From assembly GCA_003232175.1 (NCBI GenBank), contig QILX01000195.1, forward strand, positions 1-6,427: 6,427 bases of DNA, read 5' to 3'. Source of the DNA: Hyphomicrobiales bacterium (GTDB taxonomy: Bacteria > Pseudomonadota > Alphaproteobacteria > Rhizobiales > SZUA-8). This document shows positions 1 through 6,419 of the stretch, one piece after another. The notes beneath the pieces are model-generated. The model searched no databases, was not told where the DNA came from, and worked only from the letters and a program-made list of their open reading frames with translations. The translations under genes were made by a program, and so were the position numbers. Position 1 is the first letter of the stretch; the number at the start of each line of letters is the position of its first letter.

Positions 1-630
1 CTCATGACAAAACCAGAAGTCATGCGCGATGTTTTTGACGCATTGGAAGTCAAGGAAGAACAGACACGCAAGTCACGGTTTGAGACCGCGATTGCAGATA
101 ACGCCGAGCAGCTTTTTGGCGGGACCAAGGGGCTGGAGCTTGGCAACCCTGATGGCGATGTCACAATTGTCGAGTTTTACGATTATAATTGCCCCTACTG
201 CAGACGGGCCCTTGGAGACATGGTTGCCCTGCTGGAATCCGATACCAACCTTAAAATGGTGATGAAGGAATATCCCATTTTGTCCGAAGGTTCGGCTGAG
301 ACGGCAAGGGTGTCCCTGGCGGTAGCCAAACAAGGCCGGTTCATGGAGTTTCACAAGGTGATGATGGGAATTTCGGGCCAGGCCAATGGCAAGCGGGCCC
401 TGGGCATTGCCGAGGATCTTGGTTTTGACATGGACCAGCTCAAGACCGATATGGACAGCGCCGAAGTCCAGGCTGAAATCGATGCGACCATACAGCTGGC
501 CTCGGCCCTGGGCGTTCGTGGAACGCCGGCCTTCGTGATCGGCAATGAACTTGTCCCAGGCGCCGTGGGCGTTGCCTCCTTGCGCGCCACCATCAAAAGA
601 GCCCGTGAAGCTGCGGTTGCCACCAACTGA
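1..630 (+). CDS. DsbA-family thiol:disulfide oxidoreductase, 5' partial
   Basis: This is a thioredoxin-fold oxidoreductase that would act on cysteines of exported proteins in the periplasm. Counting from the first in-window Met (position 4), residues 43-58 form the first beta strand of the fold, the CPYC redox centre is at residues 63-66 (bases 190-201), and the Thr-cisPro pair that packs against it is T174-P175 in GVRGTPAF. The intervening helical insert and the final helix are present, so the C-terminal end is intact. The open frame continues to base 1, and no signal peptide is seen. Family members usually begin with one, followed by a region like the visible 'NPEV...FDAL' segment. The true start is therefore probably upstream of the window, and the Met at position 4 is probably internal. 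It is the last gene of its transcript, because a strong terminator follows. The DsbA family is certain; whether it is a general oxidase or a specialised (Com1/ScsC-like) member cannot be settled from this fragment. Confidence 0.9.
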   Translation, partial: LMTKPEVMRDVFDALEVKEEQTRKSRFETAIADNAEQLFGGTKGLELGNPDGDVTIVEFYDYNCPYCRRALGDMVALLESDTNLKMVMKEYPILSEGSAETARVSLAVAKQGRFMEFHKVMMGISGQANGKRALGIAEDLGFDMDQLKTDMDSAEVQAEIDATIQLASALGVRGTPAFVIGNELVPGAVGVASLRATIKRAREAAVATN

Positions 631-656
631 GTCAGTCACATTCCAGGTCAATGATG

Positions 657-690
657 CTGGGTCCGGTTTCGCAACCGGACCCAGACTTTT
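657..690 (+). terminator. Rho-independent terminator after the DsbA gene
   Basis: A perfect 12-bp inverted repeat (657-668 pairing with 673-684, GC-rich and starting CTGGGTCCGG) closes a 4-base loop (TCGC). It is followed by a short T run at 687-690 and further T-rich sequence to about 697. It lies 26 bases after the DsbA stop codon and 142 bases before accB, so it separates the upstream unit from the accBC operon. Confidence 0.85.
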
Positions 691-826
691 ACGTTTACAA
701 TCGAGGCGGCATTGGCTTTGAACGGAATAGTTTTTCCCCAACCCTGAAGAAGTAGGGTTTCGAAAATTCACATTCCGGATTATAGATCGTTCAATTTACC
801 GATGAGCGCAGGAGACCGTCAGGCCC
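691..826 (+). promoter_or_regulatory. Upstream region of accB (promoter, leader hairpin and RBS)
   Basis: This 136-bp gap between the terminator and accB must hold the promoter of the accB-accC-aat unit. There is no convincing sigma-70 pair. The best -10-like element is the TTATAG/TATAGA stretch at 780-786, with only a poor -35 match around 757-763. A small perfect inverted repeat, AACCCT (740-745) and AGGGTT (754-759) with an 8-base spacer, lies just upstream and could be an operator or a leader hairpin. The ribosome binding site is AGGAG at 810-814, 12 bases before the ATG, which is a rather long spacing. An in-frame TGA at 803-805 excludes an earlier accB start. Confidence 0.4.
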
Positions 827-1276
827 ATGCCCGAAAAGAAGACGGTCGATAAAGACCTAATTCGCGACCTCGCCAATCTTCTGGACGAGACCCGGTTGAC
901 CGAAATCGAGGTCGAACAACATGGTATTCGCATACGGGTTCAACGTGCTCCCGGGGCGAGCCCGCATGCAGCCCCCGTGCCTGCGCCAGCGCCGGCAATC
1001 GTGGGTCAGGTCAGCGACAAACCCGCCGAGATGGCCAGTCATCCCGGAACTGTCACCTCGCCAATGGTGGGGACGGCATTTCGGGGCGCCGAACCCGGCG
1101 CGCCGGCCTTTGTTGAGACCGGCACCATCGTCACCGAAGGGCAGACGGTTCTTATTGTCGAAGCGATGAAGACATTTAACCCGATCGTTGCGCCGCGGGC
1201 CGGCAAGGTCACGGCCATTCTTGTCGAAGACGGCCAGCCCGTCGAATTCGGCGAGCCGCTGCTTATCATCGAATAG
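827..1276 (+). CDS. accB: Acetyl-CoA carboxylase biotin carboxyl carrier protein
   Basis: AccB carries the covalently bound biotin that shuttles carboxyl groups from biotin carboxylase (AccC) to the carboxyltransferase (AccAD) during malonyl-CoA synthesis in the cytoplasm. The 149-residue protein has the usual three parts. Residues 5-40 are the N-terminal region that docks AccC, including the typical 'IRDLANLLDETRLTEIEVE' segment. Residues 41-60 are a flexible Ala/Pro linker. Residues 72-149 are the biotinyl domain. The biotinylated lysine is K115 in the EAMK motif (112-115). The extra 'thumb' segment characteristic of true AccB, as opposed to lipoyl domains, is visible near residues 88-97 (AEPGAPAFVE). 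The C-terminus GQPVEFGEPLLIIE matches the family. Its length is close to that of E. coli AccB (156 residues). It is followed 14 bases later by accC and is certainly co-transcribed with it. The start is fixed by an in-frame stop shortly upstream. Confidence 0.97.
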   Translation: MPEKKTVDKDLIRDLANLLDETRLTEIEVEQHGIRIRVQRAPGASPHAAPVPAPAPAIVGQVSDKPAEMASHPGTVTSPMVGTAFRGAEPGAPAFVETGTIVTEGQTVLIVEAMKTFNPIVAPRAGKVTAILVEDGQPVEFGEPLLIIE

Positions 1277-1290
1277 CGGACGGCGGACCG

Positions 1291-2631
<1,341 letters not shown>

Positions 2632-2649
2632 CGGGGCTATCCTTGGGCC

Positions 2650-3321
2650 ATGACCGCGCCGCAGGACACATCCGTTGAAATTACACCGCAGGTGCTGCTG
2701 AAAGCCTATGCGTGCGGAATATTTCCGATGGCTGAAAACGCCCAGGACAATGCGCTTTACTGGATCGACCCCGAAATTCGCGGCATCTTGCCGCTGGATG
2801 GGTTTCATCTTGCCAGGCGGTTAAGGCGGACGGTTCGCTCAGGGCAGTTTGAAATCCGCGTCGATACCGCGTTTGCCGAGGTTCTGGATGGCTGCGCCAA
2901 ATCGGCGCCAGGCCGGGGGTCCACATGGATCAATTCCCGCATTCGCCAGCTTTATACCGATTTGCATGAATTGGGCCATTGCCATTGCGTTGAGGTCTGG
3001 TCGGAGAGCCAACTGGTGGGTGGCCTCTACGGGATCCGCATCGGTGGCGCCTTTTTTGGCGAAAGCATGTATTCGGTTGTGGCAAATGCCAGCAAAATTG
3101 CGCTCGTGCACCTGGTGGCGCGGTTAAAACTGGGCGGATTTGCTTTGTTGGACACCCAGTTTGTCACCGGACATTTATCCCGGCTTGGCGCCATCGAAAT
3201 TCCGCGGGCGGCCTATCATGTCAAACTTGAGGAGGCGTTGGCGGTTCAGGGGGATTTTTTTTCGCTGTCCCCGGACGCCGGCCCCGATGAGGTTTTGCAG
3301 GTCTTGAGCCACACATCATAG
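2650..3321 (+). CDS. aat: Leucyl/phenylalanyl-tRNA-protein transferase
   Basis: Aat transfers Leu or Phe from aminoacyl-tRNA to the N-terminus of proteins that begin with Arg or Lys, marking them for the ClpS/ClpAP N-end rule pathway in the cytoplasm. The 223-residue protein shows the family motifs in order: AYACGIFPMAE (19-29), ALYWIDPEIRGILPLD (35-50), TWI with W93, H-x-VEVW (112-117), GGLYG (124-128), FFGESM with E138, NASK (146-149), LDTQF with D168, and LGAIEIPR (179-186). E138 and D168 correspond to the catalytic E156 and D186 of E. coli Aat, and W93 to W111. It starts 18 bases after accC with no clear Shine-Dalgarno sequence, so it is probably expressed from the accBC transcript. Its last 76 bp, including the stop, lie antisense to the end of the DUF2155 gene. 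The C-terminus VLQVLSHTS resembles the ending I recall for alphaproteobacterial Aat proteins. Confidence 0.96.
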   Translation: MTAPQDTSVEITPQVLLKAYACGIFPMAENAQDNALYWIDPEIRGILPLDGFHLARRLRRTVRSGQFEIRVDTAFAEVLDGCAKSAPGRGSTWINSRIRQLYTDLHELGHCHCVEVWSESQLVGGLYGIRIGGAFFGESMYSVVANASKIALVHLVARLKLGGFALLDTQFVTGHLSRLGAIEIPRAAYHVKLEEALAVQGDFFSLSPDAGPDEVLQVLSHTS

Positions 3322-3710
3322 ACCGGGTGCTCCACCCCGTTGATACCGGGGCTGGAGGCAAACATCCATCCTGTGAAGATGCGTTTTGCGTTGCCCGATA
3401 ATTGCTGTTCGTCGATTTCAACAAAACTCGTGGTTTTTGGCGGTTCGGTCGGCGGGCGGGTGTAACACACACGCGGCACGACGGTCAGAGCGCCAAACCG
3501 GCCGACGCCGTCAATGGGAACCTCAAATGTTGTGATGGTCGCGGTAACTTTGTCCAGCCCGTCAAATACCGCAATCGGGTTGGCGATCTGGGCAAAGGCG
3601 GAGCCATTGGCCATGATAAGAAATATCAGTACGCCAAGCCCTTTTACCACCAAAACAGCCATTTTTCGTAATTCACTTTCGGTTACCAGCCACCAGACGG
3701 CATTGTCCAT
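3246..3710 (-). CDS. DUF2155 domain-containing exported protein
   Basis: This is a conserved alphaproteobacterial protein of unknown function, probably periplasmic. Residues 19-40 form a hydrophobic signal-peptide core ending in GSAFA, with likely cleavage before Q41. The DUF2155 domain spans about residues 43-138. It has the family landmarks AVFDGLDKVTATI (47-59), FGALTVVPRVCYTRPPTE (72-89), TTSFVEIDE (93-101), KRIFTGWMFASSPG (109-122) and EHPVYDVWLKTC (127-138). Two cysteines in the mature domain (C82, C138) could form a disulfide. The start is uncertain: the ATG at 3710 gives a long 16-residue acidic lead before the signal core, while the ATG at 3662 (residue 17) gives a more normal short lead. 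Neither has a good ribosome site. It is last in the leftward operon, 24 bases after the methyltransferase if the longer start is used. Residues 139-154 are a polar tail beyond the domain, encoded opposite aat. Confidence 0.92.
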   Translation of the reverse strand: MDNAVWWLVTESELRKMAVLVVKGLGVLIFLIMANGSAFAQIANPIAVFDGLDKVTATITTFEVPIDGVGRFGALTVVPRVCYTRPPTEPPKTTSFVEIDEQQLSGNAKRIFTGWMFASSPGINGVEHPVYDVWLKTCKTSSGPASGDSEKKSP

Positions 3711-3734
3711 GGTTGTGGCTAAACTCGGGCCGGC

Positions 3735-4502
3735 CTAAATTTTCGTCGCATCAAATCTCAGCCGCACATAATCCGCCGTCCACTGCCCTTCGGTATCGCA
3801 TAATGATGGCCGCAAGGCATCTACGATATAATTCACCACCGCATCGCGGTCGTTTTTATCATATTGCTCAAAATACGACTGGCGGAAAGTCTTGAGCCAT
3901 CCAGCCATTCCAGTCGGCAGCGCCGTCGGTCGCGGGATCAGCGAAATCCGCGCAACATCGAATCCAGCGTTGGTCAGGCGGTCGCCATGGGCCTGCGGGG
4001 TGGGAAAATACCATGGGCTGGCAAGTGCCGGGTCGCCACCAAAATGGGTGGCCGCGGCACGCAGCGCCGTGGCGATGGCGGCAACGTTGAGGTGACCGCC
4101 AAACTCGGCGACAAATCGACCGCCCCTGACCAGAGCGCGATGAACACCGGCGATCACGGCATCCGCATCGGTCATCCAGTGCAGGGCGGCGTTGGAGAAA
4201 ACCAGATCAAATTCGTTGTCAAATTCCAGCGCCTCGCCGGACATCATCCGGGCGTCCAGCCCCAGGGCCCTTGCCGCCTGGACCATCGAAGCGCTGGCAT
4301 CGACCGCCACAACTTCACCGCCGGCTTCAACTAATTTTTCAGTCAGTGCACCGTCGCCGCAACCAAGGTCGAGAATACGCAATCCTTGTCGCACTTCGGC
4401 CCAGGCCAGGACATCCTGGCCCAGTTCGGCGACAAATCTGGCATTGGCAACATAGGTCGGTGCCGACCAGGCCTGGTGGCCGGCCTGAGGGAGTTCGGTC
4501 AT
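3735..4502 (-). CDS. Class I SAM-dependent methyltransferase, substrate unknown
   Basis: This is a 255-residue soluble methyltransferase with a Rossmann fold. Motif I (SAM binding) is LDLGCGDG at residues 44-51. The acidic residue that binds the SAM ribose is D68 in VVAVDAS. The motif II region follows with MSGEALEF (87-94), motif IV is FDLVFSNAALHWM (98-110), and motif V/VI is GGRFVAEFGG (127-136). The N-terminal W-x-A-x-x-Y region and the C-terminal PWYFPTPQ and WLKTF segments resemble the broad group related to trans-aconitate methyltransferase (Tam) and UbiE-like enzymes. I cannot assign a substrate and would not use the name tam. The ATG begins on the base directly after the mlaD stop codon (TAG then ATG), with no clear Shine-Dalgarno sequence, so translation is probably coupled to mlaD. 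It has a complete fold and no sign of decay. Confidence 0.9.
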   Translation of the reverse strand: MTELPQAGHQAWSAPTYVANARFVAELGQDVLAWAEVRQGLRILDLGCGDGALTEKLVEAGGEVVAVDASASMVQAARALGLDARMMSGEALEFDNEFDLVFSNAALHWMTDADAVIAGVHRALVRGGRFVAEFGGHLNVAAIATALRAAATHFGGDPALASPWYFPTPQAHGDRLTNAGFDVARISLIPRPTALPTGMAGWLKTFRQSYFEQYDKNDRDAVVNYIVDALRPSLCDTEGQWTADYVRLRFDATKI

Positions 4503-4949
4503 CTATTTTTTGTCGCCAAAGACCGCCTGCCCGATCAGACTCATCAGATCAACCGCACTTTGCGTGTATTCGATGGTACCGCCCTCCACCAGCATTTTTT
4601 CAGCACCGCCTGGGCTCAGGGATATGTAATTGCCGCCCAGCAACCCTTCTGAGGTGATTTTGGCGCTGCTGTCCTCCGGCAGCCGGATATCGGGAGAAAT
4701 AGCCAGGACCAACGTTGCCTGATAGGTTTCAGGATCGAGTTTCTGCTCGGTGACCGACCCGACCTTGATGCCGGATATTCTCACATCGGTACCGACGCTG
4801 ACGCCATCAGCGGAACCGAAAACGGCGTTGATAACATACCCGCCCGACGCCGCGCCAATCCCAGCGGTATTGTAGGCAAAGGAGAAAAATGCCACGGCAA
4901 GCGTTATGACCGCCGCCCCGACTATGGTTTCGACAACATCGTTTTTCAT
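4503..4949 (-). CDS. mlaD: Outer membrane lipid asymmetry maintenance protein MlaD
   Basis: MlaD is the MCE-domain, lipid-binding subunit of the Mla phospholipid transporter. It is anchored in the inner membrane and faces the periplasm. The 148-residue protein has a single N-terminal membrane helix (about residues 6-27, after MKNDVVETI) and then an MCE domain (about 38-115). That domain contains the signature GVSVGTDVRISGIKVGSV (49-66) and the EGLLGGNYISL segment (101-111). The C-terminal SAVDLMSLIGQAVFG (131-145) matches the hydrophobic helix that lines the hexamer pore. I chose the ATG at 4949 because a GAAGG ribosome site lies 8 bases upstream and the protein then opens in the usual M-x-x-x-x-x-ET style. 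An upstream in-frame start at 5018 would add 23 polar residues and overlap the NDUFA12 gene. It begins 37 bases after NDUFA12. No mlaE, mlaF, mlaB or mlaC is in the window. Confidence 0.93.
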   Translation of the reverse strand: MKNDVVETIVGAAVITLAVAFFSFAYNTAGIGAASGGYVINAVFGSADGVSVGTDVRISGIKVGSVTEQKLDPETYQATLVLAISPDIRLPEDSSAKITSEGLLGGNYISLSPGGAEKMLVEGGTIEYTQSAVDLMSLIGQAVFGDKK

Positions 4950-4986
4950 CGTGGGTACCTTCGTGTTCTTCGCGCCGGGAGCCTGA

Positions 4987-5370
4987 TCAGTTCGGCGGGG
5001 TCCAGGCGTCGTAGTCACCGGTCGCCTGAGGCCGCTGTCCCGGGTTCAGTGTACTGCCACCGGGCCGCCAGGCCTTAGGGGTGCCTGTCATATTGGGCTG
5101 ATGCGGCTTTTCCCAATCACGCGGACTGTATTCGATCTCGGTTGGCGGCGTGTCTGTCGTATAGTGGAGCCAGTGATGCCATTCGGGCGGAATACAGCTG
5201 GCATCAGCATAGCCATCATAGATGACCCAGCGGCGAGGGCCCGAACGTTCCGAATAATAGACGTTTCCAGCCTCGTCCTCGCCGATCCGAACACCCTTGC
5301 GCCAGGTGAAAAACCGAGTGCCGATTGTCGCACCATTCCACCAGGTGAAGATTTGAACGAGAAAACTCAT
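4987..5370 (-). CDS. NADH:ubiquinone oxidoreductase subunit NDUFA12 (B17.2)
   Basis: This is an accessory subunit of respiratory complex I. In mitochondria and alphaproteobacteria it binds at the junction of the peripheral and membrane arms and stabilises the enzyme; it carries no redox cofactor itself. The 127-residue protein shows the family pattern: an N-terminal TRFFTWRKGVRIGEDEAGN segment (18-36), YY..R (38-42), RRWVIYDG (46-53), the core PPEWHHWLHY (61-70), and WEKPHQPNMTGTPKAW (86-101). A proline-rich tail ends Y-x-x-W-x-P (120-125). It has no signal peptide or membrane segment, as expected for a subunit on the cytoplasmic side. It is the first gene of the leftward operon with mlaD, the methyltransferase and the DUF2155 gene. 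No good Shine-Dalgarno sequence is visible upstream of the ATG at 5370. Confidence 0.95.
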   Translation of the reverse strand: MSFLVQIFTWWNGATIGTRFFTWRKGVRIGEDEAGNVYYSERSGPRRWVIYDGYADASCIPPEWHHWLHYTTDTPPTEIEYSPRDWEKPHQPNMTGTPKAWRPGGSTLNPGQRPQATGDYDAWTPPN

Positions 5371-5480
5371 GCCGCGTAATTACCGCCCGTTTGAGTGGTG
5401 CTTCCGATGGCGCGAACTATGGCACTTCACCACTTTCCGGTCCAGTCGCATCTAGGCCAATATACCTAAGCCCGCACAGC
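5371..5480 (-). promoter_or_regulatory. Intergenic leader and probable promoter of the NDUFA12-mlaD operon
   Basis: This 110-bp gap lies between the end of the response regulator gene and the NDUFA12 start. Read leftward, a TATATT at about 5464-5459 matches the -10 consensus at five of six bases, but no good -35 lies 16-18 bp upstream. A TTGAAA is present at 21 bp, which is too far. Nearer the gene, 5393-5400 and 5428-5435 form an inverted repeat (GAGTGGTG with CACCACTT, one G-T pair) around a 27-base interior, so the leader RNA could fold. No intrinsic terminator for the response regulator gene is evident here. Read-through into the NDUFA12 operon is therefore possible. Confidence 0.3.
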
Positions 5481-6062
5481 TCAGATTTCAATGACATCCA
5501 GAGATGGCTCGGGCGACTTCGCCACGGATCGTTCATGCCATTTGAGACGCTCATCCACTCCATCGATGACATAGCGCCCACCAACTTTCACCAGTTCGCG
5601 GGCGTCACTTGTGACCCAGTCGATGCGTTCGAAGAGCAGGCGCGGCGAAACTGGCTTGACCAAAAACTGCTGGGCACCGGCCCGCATGGCGGACATTACG
5701 AATGATTCGGATGCATGTCCGGTGACCATGATTGCCGCGGTCAGACATGCCATGGTCATGTCTGAGCTGCGCAACCGGCGCAGGAAGTCAAGGCCGTTGG
5801 GGGGCCCCATGCGCCAGTCGACAATGATCAAATCGGGGGGGTAGTTCTCTATTTCGCTCAAAGCTGTTTGCGCAGAATCGAACATGCGCAAGTTAGTTAT
5901 GCCAAATGTCGTAAGACACGTCCGGTAAAGCCGCCGCATGGAATCCGAATCATCGATCACCATGAGATCTAGCGATGTCACCGGAACGGCAAATGCACTG
6001 TGATGGGACACTTCAGCAAACCCCGATTTTCGTGACCTCTCACGTTTTTCAAGTCTTTGCAC
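5481..6062 (-). CDS. Response regulator, single receiver domain with C-terminal extension
   Basis: This is a CheY-like phosphoacceptor protein of a two-component system. The receiver domain covers about residues 31-150 and has the full catalytic set: acidic pair D37-D38 (VIDDSDS), phosphorylated aspartate D82 (IIVDWRM), T114 (MVTGH) and K136 (LVKPVS). It should therefore accept a phosphoryl group. There is no DNA-binding or enzymatic output domain. Residues 151-193 form a short charged extension (RELVKVGGRYVIDG... to DVIEI) of the sort seen in a group of alphaproteobacterial stand-alone receivers. The likely start is a GTG at 6062: an in-frame TAA lies six codons upstream, and the only early ATG (residue 34) would cut into the first beta strand. 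An AAGAG sits 12 bases before the GTG. A later GTG at residue 28 is a possible alternative. No partner histidine kinase is in the window, so pathway and output are unknown. Confidence 0.88.
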   Translation of the reverse strand: MQRLEKRERSRKSGFAEVSHHSAFAVPVTSLDLMVIDDSDSMRRLYRTCLTTFGITNLRMFDSAQTALSEIENYPPDLIIVDWRMGPPNGLDFLRRLRSSDMTMACLTAAIMVTGHASESFVMSAMRAGAQQFLVKPVSPRLLFERIDWVTSDARELVKVGGRYVIDGVDERLKWHERSVAKSPEPSLDVIEI

Positions 6063-6128
6063 AATGGACAGAATCTCTTAACACTGGCTTTCGATTAACG
6101 ACTATCATTCGCTATATCTGTCGCCCAT

Positions 6129-6141
6129 GACGCCTAGCGTC
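6129..6141. repeat. 13-bp palindrome upstream of the response regulator gene
   Basis: GACGC-CTA-GCGTC is a perfect 5-bp inverted repeat around a 3-base centre, located 67-79 bases upstream of the GTG start. The 8-mer GACGCCTA at 6129-6136 recurs in inverse orientation at 6187-6194. The dyad shape and position suit a regulator binding site, but I do not recognise the motif and chance is possible. Confidence 0.35.
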
Positions 6142-6316
6142 CTGTCGCTGCCATGTTAGTAATTCGGTAATTTTCTCAACATATAGTAGGCGTCGAATTA
6201 AATTACACAAGGTGTTGACGGGCGAAATGGTGATGGACTAGGTATCAAATTCGCCAAACACAAGCTCGTAATATGGGAGCCTTTTGCGGCCTTCGCAAGA
6301 TTCTTCCCAAGTCGAT

Positions 6317-6342
6317 GGTCGGTCTGTAGCCAAAGATCGACC
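6317..6342 (+). other. 9-bp hairpin in intergenic DNA, role unknown
   Basis: GGTCGGTCT (6317-6325) pairs with AGATCGACC (6334-6342) around an 8-base loop. In a rightward transcript the one imperfect pair is G-U, which RNA tolerates; in a leftward transcript it is an A-C mismatch. No T run follows, so it is not a standard terminator. It could be part of a 3' untranslated region or a small RNA, or be a chance fold. Confidence 0.25.
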
Positions 6343-6394
6343 TGGCTGTCCACAGTTTGTCCCAAGGGGATAAATTGTTGGGGATTGGCGACAG

Positions 6395-6419
6395 AAAAAC
6401 CGCCACCAGGGAGGCGGTT
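6395..6419 (-). terminator. Rho-independent terminator of a leftward gene beyond the right edge
   Basis: Read on the minus strand, AACCGCC (6419-6413) pairs with GGCGGTT (6404-6398) around an 8-base loop, and a run of five T residues (6399-6395) overlaps and follows the right arm. This is the normal form of an intrinsic terminator for transcription running leftward. It implies that a minus-strand gene ends at or just beyond the right edge, and that transcription stops before the response regulator region. Confidence 0.7.

Larger units (their letters stand above)
6063..6394. other. Intergenic region without a convincing gene
   Basis: This stretch of 332 bases is more AT-rich near 6095-6210 than the genes to its left. 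It should contain the promoter of the response regulator gene. The best leftward candidates are weak: TTGTGT with TACTAT at 16 bp spacing (about 6211-6184), and TTGAGA with TAACAT at 15 bp spacing (about 6179-6153). A rightward TTGACG at 6215-6220 has no acceptable -10 at normal distance. Possible reading frames are short and match no family I recognise. A palindrome and a hairpin are listed separately. Confidence 0.6.

Noticed and set aside
73..771. Long minus-strand open frame of 232 codons opposite the DsbA gene
   Set aside because: The plus strand clearly encodes a thioredoxin-fold protein with CPYC and a cis-proline. The minus-strand translation has no recognisable domain and also runs across the terminator.
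3864..4334. Plus-strand 156-codon frame opposite the methyltransferase gene
   Set aside because: The minus strand carries clear SAM-binding motifs; the plus-strand product is low-complexity and basic, typical of a shadow frame in GC-rich DNA.
3735..4502. Naming the methyltransferase tam (trans-aconitate methyltransferase)
   Set aside because: The fold and several motifs are similar, but the sequence matches a wider family of unknown substrate, so a specific name is not supported.
4950..5018. Longer mlaD start at 5018 adding 23 residues
   Set aside because: It would overlap NDUFA12 by 32 bases and place a polar Pro/Lys-rich segment before the membrane anchor. The ATG at 4949 has a GAAGG ribosome site and the family's usual N-terminus.
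5391..5705. Plus-strand 104-codon frame running into the response regulator gene
   Set aside because: Most of it is antisense to the response regulator, and its translation shows no domain or ribosome site.
6078..6098. Two TTAA half-sites and a nearby GAATC, resembling CtrA and CcrM cell-cycle control sites
   Set aside because: The half-sites are 13 bases apart, whereas the CtrA consensus needs 7, and single GANTC sites are common.
6215..6245. TTGACG as a rightward sigma-70 promoter
   Set aside because: The -35 is good but no -10-like hexamer lies at 16-18 bp; the nearest TATCAA is 22 bp away. There is also no plus-strand gene downstream in the window.
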